Both the position numbers and the translations under genes were made by a program. The notes beneath the pieces were generated by a model. The model was not told where the DNA came from, did not search any database, and saw only the letters and a program-made list of their open reading frames with translations. Shown piece after piece: positions 33,294-45,389 of a DNA stretch of 64,000 nucleotides. The stretch spans positions 434,001 through 498,000 of the forward strand of contig JAUIRK010001043.1 of assembly GCA_030549495.1 (NCBI GenBank). The letters are read 5' to 3'. The stretch comes from Nectonema munidae (taxonomy: Eukaryota; Nematomorpha; Nectonematoida; Nectonematidae). The first letter of the stretch is position 1; every line of letters starts with the position of its first letter.

Positions 33294-34682
33294 TTTATGA
33301 CTTTCACATTTTAATTCCTTTATTTGCGATACTTTTATTCAAATTTCTGAAGCAAGATTAAAAATGGTTTATTCTTGGGAAGCCAGGAACTACTAATTTT
33401 TCCCTGAAGACGAAAATTCAGAAACACTAATTACGATGTATTTATCAGCGCAATCACTCAATCAAAAAAACAATTTCTATATGAAACTAAATGAACACTT
33501 TTCTCTCCAAAAATGCTCATAAAGAGATCCTAGCTATCTGTTTTCTTATAGTTATGGCTGGCTTTTACATTGCTAAAATTTAGAATGTTTGCCTCAATAC
33601 CATTTGAAAAAGCAAATGCTTTTCTCATTCAATGTTTTAAGGCAATATATATCATTTTGATTTTTCGCAGCTCTTTCCGATATTTTGAATAAAAGGACTT
33701 AAGGTGTTTTTTGGGACGGAGCCAGGCCACATAAATAGAGTTCAATTGCCACATGTTCCCAATCTCTGGTGTAAAGGGATTGATATGTTTCAAATCAAGT
33801 TTTAAATTAAGATCATGAAACAAGGTTTTTTTTGAATAAATGCATGAAGTTCTGGACATGAACCATGGAAAGGAAGGAGTCACACTTTGATTCTACGCAA
33901 AAGATAGCTGAAAATGACAGGCCACTTCTAGCGCATCATTTAGATAGGGCATGAGGAATTAAACGCACTCACGTGTAGAAATCTAAATCGTCTAAAGGGA
34001 AAGGCATGGTCTATGCAAACCACTTGTATGATGTCTAAAGTTTTTGCACTAAATGTCCAGAAATAATTCTTGAAGGAAATATGTTCGTTTTAAGCGCCTC
34101 TTAAACTTTGTCTCATTTCACTCCGTTGTTACTTCTACCATATATATATTTATACCGTGTATAAAGAATCTACTTATAACGCAGAGATTTTATCAGTTCC
34201 TTGATAACTAAATATTCAAGATAGATGAAGCTAAATATTCATCGTAGCTATACTCAATACTCATGGACCTTTGGAATCAGTTAAATTCTCTTTCATGAAA
34301 GGATAAGCTTAAGAATTTGGTCTCCTTTTCTGATCGTATTGTCTAAAATTATGATGAAGTTGAAATGGGATAACTATTGGAAGGAGGTTAGGAATCCTGG
34401 CTCTAAAAAGACACCCAAACCACACTAATATATTGAATTGAGAGCAGAAGAAGGATAAAAACTGAACCGAATGAGAAATAGGGTGCATGAGCTTATAAGT
34501 TCGGGAAGTGCATATTTCAAAACTTTATGATGAGCTGCTTATGATATTTCTCTTTTCATATTTGAGTTTCGTGATCAATCAATAAAGCTTAATCACTGAA
34601 AATTTTAAGACTAATCAAAATTTATGCATTTAAAGCAGGCTATTTTCATTTCTCGCGACATTAGTGCCACACGTCTCCTAAA

Positions 34683-34813
34683 AGTGTCAACGATTAGAAC
34701 AATAATCAGACCGTATCTAACATTTAGCGGAAGATTTTATTTTAAAAGTATTGAGATGGAGGCGATTTTTGTTTTTGTAAAGCTGATTGCTGTCGACTCC
34801 AAGCTCGTACATG
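34683..34813. mobile_element. piggyBac-type MITE, family B, decayed copy
   Basis: Weaker match: AATAATCAGACCGTATCTAA, GCGGAAGATTTTATTTTAAA and TTTTTGTAAAGCTGA in family B order, followed by TTAA at 34814-34817. Its right edge is only 21 bases from the coding exon at 34835. Confidence 0.6.
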
Positions 34814-34834
34814 TTAATTATTTTGATATTTCAG

Positions 34835-35058
34835 GTTCATATGACCCGACGGTAGGAGGTTGGAAAGCAAAGGCCTTATCCAATGTACACGATGCTGAAA
34901 ACTCAGATGAAGTTAGGCGAATCAGAGCAGAACATCCCATTTCCGAATCTCTTTCCCTGTTGAAAGGTGGCCGTCTTTTAGGAGTCCTAGCTCCAACAAG
35001 ATCCTTTGGTGACTTTATGTTCAAGTGGGAGATTGAAGATTCGCAGAAACTATTGAAA
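34835..35058 (+). CDS. Pdp: Pyruvate dehydrogenase phosphatase, coding exon (third identified)
   Basis: Acceptor TTTTGATATTTCAG; the first two bases complete Gly. The donor at AAA/GTAACG leaves phase 0. It encodes GGWKAKALSNVHDAENSDEV, AEHPISESLSLLKGGRLLG, VLAPTRSFGDFMFKWEIED and the start of the linker. These match, in order, the mammalian LSNDHNAQN, LEHP, RLLGLLMPFRAFGD and FKW segments. The frame stays open past the donor to 35127; use of the alternative donor near 35112 would add 18 residues. Confidence 0.9.
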
Positions 35059-37373
35059 GTAACGCAGGATCGGGAACACGAGCTTTCGTCGACAACTATA
35101 AAACTTAAAAATGTCAGCATTCAATGAGGTATACACGGTATCTCACTTTGCGCGTAGTACTTATTAGATGTAATATATGGGATTGCTTGAAAATGATAGA
35201 ATTTAACACCCTCAGAAAGGAGATTTGCACAATAAGCCCATCAACTGCTATAAAGAAAAGTATATTAAACATTAAAAGTCAATATTTGCGTACTATCCAA
35301 GAGGTATTTCAGACAACTTCCTAATTCAACTTCCATATGTAGTATCTGAAGGAATGTGAAGAAAACAAAATTTGAATTTCCTTAGTCTAAAAATAATAAT
35401 TAGCCAAGATACGTTAGAGAAGAAAATGTACAAACAATTTGCTTATGCAGTATGGAAAATTCTGAGGCATGTAAAATTTCGGAAAAATTTAATGAAACTG
35501 AAAAAATGTTTGTCCTATAAGTTACGTGTATGTTTTTACAGCCAATCAGATCCGAGATTTTTGCAGTCCATTTAAATACTAAACATTTATTCAAAAATGC
35601 TTAAATAATAATTTGTCCGATTTTATTTGCATGATTTGATTGGTTTAGTAAAAAACCAATCAAATTCTCACAGTTCTCTCCCTGTGACAAAGATGAACAC
35701 TTAAAATATAATATACAGTCTTTTTTACTTTTTTTCAAGCGTTGACCTTTCTTATGGGTTTATCTTAATGTTGGAAGTCTGTTAATGCTGGGAAAGGAAA
35801 CAAGGATCAGAGCTCTTATTCTTTATCAATTGTCTCGGGTAGCGTCTGACAGTAAATCTCCAAATCTGCCTTCTAATGGCGGAGATCCTTTCAACTAAAT
35901 GATCTAGAGATGAGAGCGAGTAACAGGTGCTTTAACCTGTATCTCCTGGTTGAACAAGCTCGTAACTTTGAACAACAATTCTTCTAGGAAAGATTACTCT
36001 CGTACGACAGCCTTGTGGGAAAAACTTCTTGAATGAATACAGGCTAAAGCTTTTCAACCCTGAACAAAAAATGGTTAGCGATAGAAAGGACATCCTGTTG
36101 AAAACAAAATGTCCTAATAATTGAAAATTATATTTTCAAACTGTAAATTGACTCGTAGCGAAGTGTTACAGAACCCCCAATACGAAATTTTAGCTCCAAA
36201 CTTTTTAAAGCACAAGATCTCATTCTAGAGATAACGTATTTTGAGAGATTTAATAAACTTGATTAATAAAGTTGTCTAATCAGTTAGTAATGAGATGTCT
36301 AATCAAAATCGTATCGGGTAAATTTGCTAACCTTTAGGATTCTTTTATTTAGATTCCTGGAAATGTATACTGGATCTCGGAGGTGTTGAATAAACATGGC
36401 TGATGAGGATTAAAAATCTAAAAGATTTAGCTAAGAAAAAAAAAAGATAAAATATTTTAGCTAAGATTTTAGTTAAGATTTTTTTTAAATTCATGATATT
36501 TTGAAAGTACAGTCTATGTCTTTACAATCTGTGTATAGTATATAATGCCCAGGCCTCTAGAACTTTTATTTCAATTATTTAGTGTCTCCATTAAAATATA
36601 ACTTATGAGCTGTATTTAACAGAAAGAAAAGTCTAAAATATATTACTACGGAAGGCACAATGAGATAAAAATCGTAAAAGTCGGATAAGAGAACGATTGC
36701 CAATAGACTGGGGTTTTCTTCAAAGAAAAAAAGGGTTAGGAATTCAGAAATGGCATCTAAAACAAAATTAGCTTTGTTTAATTGTAAATGGCTAAAAACT
36801 TTTTTTTTATAAAACTTTTTTTCAACTTAAAAATTTTTCAAGCTGAACTATATAAAAACTGTTTTTTCGAAAACCTCTATAAAGTGTAGTAACAAACTTA
36901 CATGATGTAAAATGGAAAATTAAATGCGCAAGTCTGAATTTTTGAAGCAAAAGATTCGCAATCGTTTCAACCTTTGGTATCAAAGGCTGATGCAAAAAAT
37001 TGATTTGAAAAATGAAAATGAAAAGACAATTAAAAAATGCTTTCATCTTTGAAATTTCTGTGTTCTGACAGTAATTGTTTCAATTTTTGTAGAATTAATA
37101 TAGGCCAAAAAATTTATTTGTTAAAGGAACACAGCCAAAATTAAAATTTAGCGTTTTAAACACTCAATAAAATACAATTTATATAAATTAAAAAAAAAAT
37201 TTCATTGATCTAAAAAAGTTTTCGATTTCACGTAAAAACCTGCCATCTTGATTTAAACATAATCCTTTAGGATCGTCTTATTTTGTTGATGACGAAATCT
37301 TGTGCACCCACCATACGCTCTCATAACTTTTCAAATTTTCGAGAAAAAAATGAATACCTTTGTCAAATTTTAG
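35059..37373 (+). other. Phosphatase intron
   Basis: 2.3-kb intron, no recognisable gene or repeat beyond AT-rich sequence. A run near 36420-36490 repeats TTAGCTAAGATTTTAG-like words. Confidence 0.5.
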
Positions 37374-37790
37374 ACATGCGATTTTTACAAAACAATCAAC
37401 TTTCACCCAATATACCTAACTCCTCCATACCTGATAGCGGAACCAGAAGTCATAAGTCATCAAATCACAAGCCATGATAAGTTCTTGATTTTAGCGACGG
37501 ACGGCCTCTGGGACTACATTTCTCCGCACAAAGCCGTGCAACTCGTTGGGGAGCAGTTGCTTGCCAAATCAGAAGCATCCAATCAATTCTCTCTTCCAGA
37601 TATCTCCTCCTTCAACTCTGACGTATCTCTCATTGACAATGGCGCTACGTACTTGATCCGAAATGCCTTGGGAGAGGGGGAGGAGGGCTTGGACATGGCG
37701 AAGCTCGTATCCCTTTTGCGCCTTCCCGCTGAGTATTCACGCGATTTCAGAGATGACATCTCCATCATAGTTTTATACTTCAATGAATGA
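37374..37790 (+). CDS. Pdp: Pyruvate dehydrogenase phosphatase, last coding exon
   Basis: Acceptor CAAATTTTAG, phase 0; 138 codons and a TGA stop at 37788-37790. It encodes TPPYLIAEPEVISHQI, HDKFLILATDGLWDYISP with the PP2C metal-binding DG, NGATYLIRNALG, KLVSLLRLPAEYSRDFRD and DDISIIVLYFNE, whose RDD completes the metal site. Together the four exons give 432 residues, against roughly 470 for a mature mammalian enzyme. The missing part is the N terminus. Confidence 0.93.
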   Translation, partial: TCDFYKTINFHPIYLTPPYLIAEPEVISHQITSHDKFLILATDGLWDYISPHKAVQLVGEQLLAKSEASNQFSLPDISSFNSDVSLIDNGATYLIRNALGEGEEGLDMAKLVSLLRLPAEYSRDFRDDISIIVLYFNE

Positions 37791-37987
37791 AAAAGAGAAA
37801 TCCTACTCATCATCACATTTAGAATTTATTGGTAGAAGCCATTCGTTCCTCGCTGCTGTGCACCCTCTCTTTCCTTTAATGTATGAGGACGTTATTTTTT
37901 TGTGTCGCTTTTTAACTTATTTTCGTCCGACTTCGAAAGCATCATATTCAGCAGAAGAGTGTATTAAATATATGTGCAATTTGTATG

Positions 37988-37993
37988 AATAAA
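37988..37993 (+). promoter_or_regulatory. Candidate polyadenylation signal of the phosphatase gene
   Basis: AATAAA about 200 bases after the stop codon, a usual distance for a short 3' UTR. Based on motif and position only. Confidence 0.5.
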
Positions 37994-38850
37994 TTCTAAA
38001 AAATCGTGTCCTACATATTTTTTTTAAGATTTCTCTCATTTTAAAAATTTTGTTAAATAATAATAAATTGCCAATAAATCAAATCTAAGACATCGTTTTT
38101 TATATATATATATATTTAGTGCTGATAAATTAAATCTAATTATATTTTTAAACAATTTCGATCAATGTATTTTTGATTCTATACAAAGGAGTGGCAATCG
38201 AAATATAAATGTCAAAGGAATAATATTTCTCTTGGCACAGGTGGGCCTAAACGCTAGCTGAATGCTATCACTGTCGAGTAGCATTCAGATCGAACGATTC
38301 AAAAAAGAAGAAATGAACAAGTCTAGAGGAAAGAAATGCTTGCAAATGTTGTCAAGAGACACCTTCATGAATACCTCCTCACAATATGCATTTCATTTCA
38401 ACAAATTTTTACGACTATGAAGTGGAAGATAAATCTTGTATGGAAAGATAATTTCAATGAATGAAAACAAGAATGAAACTTTCTGACTCCTTTAGTGCGG
38501 TATATATCACCCCGTTGTTACGTTTCTCTTATGAAGTGTCACTCTTTTCGTTCAAACTCATCTTGAAGGCGGCGGAGTGATATATTTTGACATTCTGGTA
38601 TTATTTACCAAGAATGTTAAGTATTAAATATTAATTAAAGTGAAAATTCTTGCTACGTTTGTGTACAATCTATTTCTTTTTGGAGGATAGCAAATTTTAT
38701 ATACTAATTTAAATGATTGTACAATTGAATGTTAAAATGTAATGTCGCATTGTAAACATATTTACATTTATTTATTGTAAAAACAAAAAAATCAAAAATA
38801 TAAGTTTTCAAATATGAATAATATGAAGCGTCACAAATACTTCGGCAAGA
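37994..38850 (+). other. Intergenic stretch
   Basis: A short TA microsatellite lies at about 38100-38114. A perfect 10-bp hairpin (CTGAATGCTA, 11-base loop, TAGCATTCAG) lies at 38258-38288. No gene seen. Confidence 0.45.
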
Positions 38851-39800
38851 CTTTTAATAGTTTGTGTTTTTTCTTTCCCAGCTTCTAACGTTGTCTCGAC
38901 AAAGCCTTTCATCATTCCAGCTTCTTTTATTCCTCTTTTCAAACTTTTTTCTGCGTTCTTTTCTATAAAAAATCAAAAGCAAGTTTAAACGATTGGTTTT
39001 TAAGGAAAATTTTTCGCGTTTCATTATAACTCCATGCAACGTTTATAAAATTATAATTCAAAAGTACTGGCCATCTATTACTTTTGCGTCGACATGAAAA
39101 TGCTTCAATTTATTATTGAATCAAGTAAGTCAACTACGTACTTGCTTTGATTGTTGTCAAGGGTTATATTAGGTTTTTTTTTTAATCTTTTTTAGGTTCT
39201 TCAATTAAAGACTGCGAAGATAACAACATCGATGCATTCTTGTTCTTTTCAGGAACATACGAACATAAAAAATTCTATTTATATGATCATAGAGAGTCAT
39301 TGTAGTGTGTACTTTTTGATTTTTAACTGTTTTGAAGAAACTAGGAACTTCTTTTCTTGATTTGTTTATTGTACCGAACAAAGTTAAATTATTAGTTTTC
39401 AAAAGTTCTGTAGCCAGGAAATGAGATTACAAGTATTTTTGAAAGATTCAACTAATTTGTTGAATGTTGTTGAAGCCCTTTTGTGTTCATATCTATTATT
39501 TTCCTTACCTCAATATATGTAACCAGTCAATGAAGCCTTACAACATAAGAAAATTTACACTCCATACTTTTTTGGTTTATCTACATATTTTTCAGGCACT
39601 ATAAAATTTTTGAAACTTTGTCCAAATATTCCTTATAGCAGTTTTTCCTATTTTTTTTCTATCTTCTCTATCACGAAAATGATCAAATCGAAGACTAAAA
39701 AAATTTAAACCTAAACCTATAGTTGCTTTATAAAATGGTTTTGAAACATTTAGTGACCATAAAGATTGAAGACACGACATATTATCTCTACATGTTGCTC
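38850..39800 (-). pseudogene. piggyBac transposase, degraded
   Basis: On minus, pieces follow piggyBac order. SLWSLNVSKPFYKATIGLGL with RFDHFRDREDRKK and IRNIWTKF lie at 39592-39780 (the W..T, RFD, IR.IW segment). NNLTLFGTINKSRKEVPSFF and VHTTMTLYD lie at 39250-39400 (the LxGTxxxxRxxxP segment). VVDLLDSII and MASTFELYFINVAW lie near 39000-39130 (the GVDxxD and MxxFYxxxxIAW segment). Several stops and shifts. No ends or TTAA flanks assigned. Confidence 0.7.
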
Positions 39801-40685
39801 TAATACACTATGTAACAAATATAAAAATAAAATTTGTTGAGTCAATTTTTTGTTTGTTTATTTTTTATTAGGTCATAAGTATGAAAAAAAATTATATCAG
39901 ATTTTTGACTAATCGATATTTTTTAAATGGCAGCGATATTTCTTGAAGTAACTACCGAAACTATAAATTACACTTGAAACATCTATCAATACGCTTTCCA
40001 GAAGTCAGACATTTCATTATCGTGATGTTTTTAAAAACTCGCGTCATGAAGTTTATTTTAATCACAAATAGATTATTCAAATATGATTCCTACGATTTAT
40101 TCAATTAGATGATTGATTTATTTTTGACTTTATTTGCGCTCTTTATCTTGTTATATTTATTTTTTTAATGCTTTTTCTTCATTCTTACGACCTAATAAAA
40201 GACAAACAACCAAAAAATTCACTCAAATAAAAACATTTTTTGTTACATTGTGTAATGATTGCATAGCAGGCTTTTATTTGTTCAAAAAAGTAATGTTTCA
40301 TAGAAGTTGGATATGTTTCTTCCCATTTAAGTTCTTATTTCATCGGAAACTTTCTTATTACCATATCTTGAAATTTATAAAAACATATCTTCGTTGTAAA
40401 AATTAATCAACTTCATCTTTTGAATTACATAATGGTTTTGGTTTTTGATGAAAAATATTTCTAGTTAATGAACGAATAAATGCAGGTTTTTTGAATACCT
40501 TATTCACTAATGGCGAAGCTTCTCTATGCTGCTGCCAATTTTTTTTTGTCTCTCAAAAAACATTTCTGCATGCCAGATTAAAAAAAGTTTTTTTATTTGC
40601 AAAAAAAGAAAAAAACAGTTGATATTGTTTAAAAATAAGAGATTAACAATCTTTAATGTGAAGACTGTTGTTGCATTTTAGTAGA
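39801..40685 (+). other. Stretch without recognised genes
   Basis: May include the N-terminal part of the minus-strand piggyBac copy (KKPAFIRSLTRNIFHQKPK read on minus near 40440-40500), but this is too weak to call. Confidence 0.35.
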
Positions 40686-42000
40686 CAACTTGTGAATCAT
40701 TGGAATGCATTCGGTGTGCTTTAAAGCTATGCAAGCAGAACTCATTTGATCTGTGAGCCGATTTCTTCTGTCAGACTTAATGTATTTTAATGATCAGAAT
40801 AATTGTTCACAAAAGTATGAAGATCCAAACAAAGTAATTATTGCAAGACCAAGTGTTTTCATAGATTTGAAATCAACTGGCAAAGAATTCCAAGTTTTAA
40901 GAACACAATTTTCGTAACTTAATTCTGACGTTTCATTTGCAGAAGATGAACATTCAATATTTCTAAGTGTTTTACGTAGTTCTTGAAATTCGCACCAAAT
41001 AGCAGTCTCCTTAAATTCCAAAAGTTCCATTTCTTAAAAATTTAAATCAAGCCAGTTTAGTTAAGTGAGATTGATTTCTGAATAATTTGCTTTGTCTGGA
41101 AATATAAAGAATTCAAGTGTTTTTTCAATATCTTTGAAATGTTCAAACTAGGGTGTCCACATCGGGGATCCTCATCGCCTATTCGGCAGGGAATTTCTGC
41201 AATTTTTACTTCTCGTCCTCGGAACTCATTCCTAGACTCCCCGAGGAGTTTTCGATTTGCTTCTGTGCTGAACTGTTGATGAACATTTTAGGCTAATTTT
41301 ATAGTTTTAAGTCAAATCAAATTTTTATATCTACATTTTTTGATGAAACAAAAAAGTTGTATTAAAGCAGAAATAAAATAATGAAAAAAACGTTTGACCT
41401 TCATTTGGAAACAAAAAGAAGGCCCGAAGTTTTGGAAAATTTTATTCAAGAATTTAAATAGCATAAAACCAACATCTGTAGACTCCGAACGAGTGTTTTC
41501 ATCAATGAGATATTTTTCTACGAAAATAGGAAACCAGTTGAACGATGAAACTTTGAACGCCCTAGTATTTCTTAGATGTTTTTTCAAAACATGAATATTT
41601 TTTTACATTTTTTAAAAATAATTTTATTCAACTTTTGAACTAATAAAAAACTTTCAGAATACTTTATATTTTTTTATTTTAGAAGAGTTTTTTATTGTGA
41701 AAAAATCGCTTTTCCTTCCTCGGGGGAATATTTCAAAAATTACGAGGTCCTCATTCCCCGGCGAATGAAAAAAAGACCTTAAAGTGGACACACTAGTTCA
41801 AAACTTTCATCATACTCACTAATTGCTAAAGAAACATAAAAATGAACATCATTAATAAGTTTTTGTTTGTGTGAAAAATCAATTTCAGCAGCTTCAAATG
41901 TTTCAAAATACTTTTTTAAATTTGAAAAGTATTTTAAATCATTAGATATAATGTCACGTTCAAAAACTGATAGTTTTTTTTTGAAAAACTTTAATCGCAC
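40686..42000 (-). pseudogene. hAT transposase remnant, interrupted by another hAT element
   Basis: On minus, 41779-42000 encodes SNLKKYFETFEAAEIDFSHK and neighbours. After a 647-bp insertion, 40794-41030 encodes WNSLPVDFKSMKTLGLAIIT with SSYFCEQLF. Then WSLKYIKSDRRNRLTDQM and SSACIALKHTE run to 40686. This is the C-terminal half of a SCAND3/ZBED-like hAT transposase, including the SxxxCEQxFSxLKxIKSxxRxRL core. It has a stop and shifts. The N-terminal half was not recognised. Confidence 0.65.
41149..41795 (+). mobile_element. hAT element, internally deleted, nested in hAT remnant
   Basis: 647 bp. The left end TAGGGTGTCCACAT and the right end, read in reverse TAGTGTGTCCACTTT, are flanked by gttcaaac and gttcaaaa (7 of 8). 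Inside, 41394-41594 keeps the transposase C terminus: PTSVDSERVFSSMRYFSTKI and NQLNDETLNALVFLR are the hAT dimerisation region. It also has MKKTFDLHLETKRRPEVLEN at the start of that part. It is a deletion derivative lacking BED finger and catalytic core. Confidence 0.85.
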
Positions 42001-44190
42001 AAAACATTTTACCTGCCGTTTTTCCTAAAACTTATAGATAAGTAATATAAATTGTTCACAACTCTAGAAAATTTTTTGATAATAATATAAAAATCTTACT
42101 TATGTGAAAGTCTCCTTATAATTTTTAAAGTTTTTAAACTAATAAAAAACAAGAAAATGTTTAAAGATTTTTTTGTGTATCTGGTTATTAGTTCAAATTT
42201 ACAAGGAGTGAGATCATTATTAGAAAGAAAAAACGTTCTTTTAAAAAATAAAATAGAAGTAAGATATTTAACTGAGACAAGAAACAGTAACTTTTAAAAC
42301 ACTTTCTACTTTACTTAGCTATACCATATTTATTGAATGAATGCAAGCTGAAGAAATTATGAAGCACTTTTTAACTACTAAGTTTTGGAAGAAGAAAAAA
42401 AATTCAAAATTTTCATATGATTTAAATTTTTCAAGCGTGACATTTAAAATCTCTTTGCGTGCTATATGTTCGCCACCACTGTTTTGTATTATTACAATAT
42501 ATGTAATCTTGTTCTTTAAATTCATTGTGAATTAAGCCTAACTGTCTGAAGACATATATCTATGTTACCTTCATTTGATTCAAGATCATCGATATCAATA
42601 GCGGAACATTCTTGAGTTTGAATATTTCTCTTCACATTCACTTTCATCATCGTTTTCTAAGCAATTTCCGTTTTAATAATCTGAAACATCAAGGAGAGAG
42701 ATTAGTTCACGCCTAATGTGAGAGACGATCCTTGAAATTTTTCATAAAATATATTTTGTAACAAGAAAATTTTGCTAGATATAAAAATATAAACACAGTG
42801 GTCATACTTTTGCTTGAAATAATATTATATTTATAAGCGAACACAAAGCTTATTAATAGTTTTTTCCTGTTTTTAAGCCTATGCTACGAACTGTAAAACA
42901 AGGATGTCTGCACTAAATGGTTCCACAAATTATTTAATAGTGAAGCCAAATCTGTACGATTAATGTACATGCACATGGATAACTACAACTTTTGATGCGA
43001 GTGTGACAAACCATAGTGCTACTATCTGACATTGTTTTTGTCAAGCATTGCATCACATCGCAATTAATATCTCTTCTTAACCAGTTGATGACGCTATTTT
43101 GGACCACCCTGTACCTGTTCACCCCAGTACTCGAGACAAGTAATAGCAAAAATCAATACGGTCATGGGATTATAGATCTTAATTTTAACTGCTTAAAATT
43201 CAGTTGATGATTGTTTACTGCAGAGTCTCGCTTCTTTACTTTCGCTAGCTAGATGGAGTTACTGTTTATATTCACATCATCACCAAGAACGCGAATCGTT
43301 TCATTAGCATACAAATGGTTTTCCTTGATGACCTATTGGCTATATCCAAAGTTCTTGTAAATCTTGTAGATATGATATTGATTCTTACTTTTTTTTGGAA
43401 GGACCAGCATTTGGATCTATCTTTAGTGTTTTTCTATTTTGATAGAAATTGTCCTTATTTTTTTTAGAAAAAGAAGAAACCGCAGAAAGAACAACTTATT
43501 TCATGTTCTAAATCTTGTGATAATTTTAGTTATTAAGCTTCTTTCCCTTTTCATTGCTGAACTATTAATCATCTGCATGTTTCAATTCCATTCACTACTT
43601 CAGTTGTTCCATGATATTTCTTTTTTCGATGAGAGAGAAGGAATCTGTCCGCTGAGATTGTCATTTTGAAAATGAGATCTACATGGCCAATGTCAAAAGA
43701 TCATCAAGTCTATCAACAAACTTAATAACTCCAAACGTGTAATTACGAATTTTACGATTTTTCTTTTTTTAGAGCTTTTCATTAAACGTTGCTTTGGTAT
43801 GCCAGGAGGCACGAACCGTTTGCTTGCCTATTGCAGATATATCTTCAACTGTATGACGACTGGAACCTCTTAAAATAATTTTTGTCCACTTTGTGAAGAT
43901 TTAGGAAGTTTCCAAGTATCTGTCGATATGGTGGCAGCTTTGCGCTAAATTCTACTGCTTCTTATGAACCTAACATATAAACTTCACATTGTTACTAGAG
44001 AATAAAAAAATGTATCTTCATGGCATAACTGAGTTTCGTGCAATACATAAATTGATTCATGTACATTAATTCAAGGACAACGTAATTTTAGTTTTCTATT
44101 CTATACCGTTACGCTTAAAATTTGTTGAATTGTAAAAATATTTCGCCCGGCCTATTTTTTTCATCAATGGAACAGATTGGTGGAGTGGGA
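42001..44190 (+). other. Stretch without recognised genes
   Basis: Short open frames only. At 43080-43112, read on minus, TACAGGGTGGTCCAAAATAG resembles the start of some mariner-type elements, but no partner end was found. Confidence 0.4.
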
Positions 44191-44199
44191 GAGTTTAAA

Positions 44200-44700
44200 T
44201 AAAATCTTTATATGGGCTACCCTAGTGAACTCATATCATACAATTTGCATAAAACTCCAATCACTTCCTCATAAACTTATTTCAATTCTTTTTCTCCACT
44301 GAACAATTTATTCATGAAACCCAAAATCAATCTAATAATTTTACACCATTACCCTTCTTTTTTCATAACTGCTTCAACAAATCTATTGGTAAACTCCTAA
44401 TTACAATCCATTCAACTTTATTTCAAATCCAATCAGAATATTCCTCGATAGCTCAAAAAACGCAGCCAGATCATATGTTTTTCCATTTTTCAAAAGCTAT
44501 TCCTCTTTTCCTTTTTAATCAATATCATCTGCTATAGATCCATCCCTTCCGATATACAGTGGTGAATGCTATGCCCCCTACATGCTTGTTATTACATACG
44601 CCAAAATAAGTTCTCCTTTAGACAGTACAACACACTACCCTTTTTAGAGACTCAGAAAACATGGTTAAAGACCTAAACCTACAACACATCTCATACTTGA
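44200..44700 (+). pseudogene. Decayed low-G LINE fragment, RNase H region
   Basis: The + strand is again C-rich and G-poor like LINE ORF2. One frame near 44430-44600 reads NIPR then LDSSKNAARSYVFPFFKSYS and YSGECYAPYMLVITYAK. These align loosely with the RNase H segments FTDASKKSLSTSFAYAFFK and ECEIFSLLHA of the LINE at 1-3939. Several shifts. No 3' tail was seen after it. Confidence 0.4.
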
Positions 44701-44934
44701 CATATAATATAATTTTTATACAAAAAGTGATTATTTTAACTTATTTATTTTGAGACTAATCAAGTGTACTTCACTAAAACCTTCTCTAAAAATATTTTCA
44801 TATAAAAGATAATATAGACATGAGCAAAGAACAATTTTTTTTCCTAAAATATGAAACAGACAAGATTTAATCTTATATAAATATTTCGAGTTAAGCAATT
44901 CATTCTATGTTAGACGTTGGTTAAGAATCACATC

Positions 44935-45135
44935 CAAATTATTAATTTTTTTAGTTGTCGGTATCGCATCCAAGGGAAGAATAATTTTCCATAGCTGGAG
45001 AGAAGGCAAGAAAGTCACGATCTGGAATCGAACTAGGGTTTGGAAAGGATAGTCAAGGAACATGAATAGAACCCAGATCATCTGGATCACTTTATCTACC
45101 ATCTGCCAAAAGTTGCCCAACTCTCTCCACAAGAA
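44935..45135 (-). mobile_element. Possible tRNA-like SINE
   Basis: On minus, TGGCAGATGGTAGATAAAG resembles an A box and AGTTCGATTCC a B box. Spacing is longer than usual and there is no duplication; tentative. Confidence 0.28.
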
Positions 45136-45323
45136 TCCTAATAATTTATAAAATAATATATTTATTTAGCAAAAATTTTCTAAATTTTTAATAATTTTAA
45201 TCAATTCCAGCTTAATTATTAAATTTACGTGTTATGAGATAATAGCTAAATTCACCGAAACAATTAGTAGTTTATTCTTTAAATTAAACTAAGAATTTTT
45301 CCAAGCATTTTTAGTTTTGAAGA

Positions 45324-45389
45324 ATGGATGATAATTTTTGTATTGATGTTTTTTCTCAAGAATCCGCCATGGAGCGGCTCATAAATATG
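45324..45389 (+). CDS. SMIM14: SMIM14 homologue, exon 1
   Basis: The ATG at 45324 opens 22 codons, MDDNFCIDVFSQESAMERLI then NM, ending exactly at a GTATGA donor in phase 0. In vertebrate SMIM14 the corresponding start has a CxCVCSHEHAMRRLINLLR segment; SAMERLINM followed by LR from exon 2 matches it. SMIM14 is a small single-pass membrane protein of the endoplasmic reticulum. The promoter is not identified; the flank is simply AT-rich. Confidence 0.8.

Larger units (their letters stand above)
30985..34834 (+). other. Phosphatase intron
   Basis: 3.85-kb intron containing a piggyBac remnant (31939-32473, minus) and two piggyBac-type MITEs (33197-33293 and, much decayed, 34683-34813). The rest shows no recognised feature. 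Confidence 0.6.

Noticed and set aside
43080-43112. Mariner-like end TACAGGGTGGTCC on minus
   Set aside because: No partner end, TA duplication or transposase nearby; the short match could be chance.
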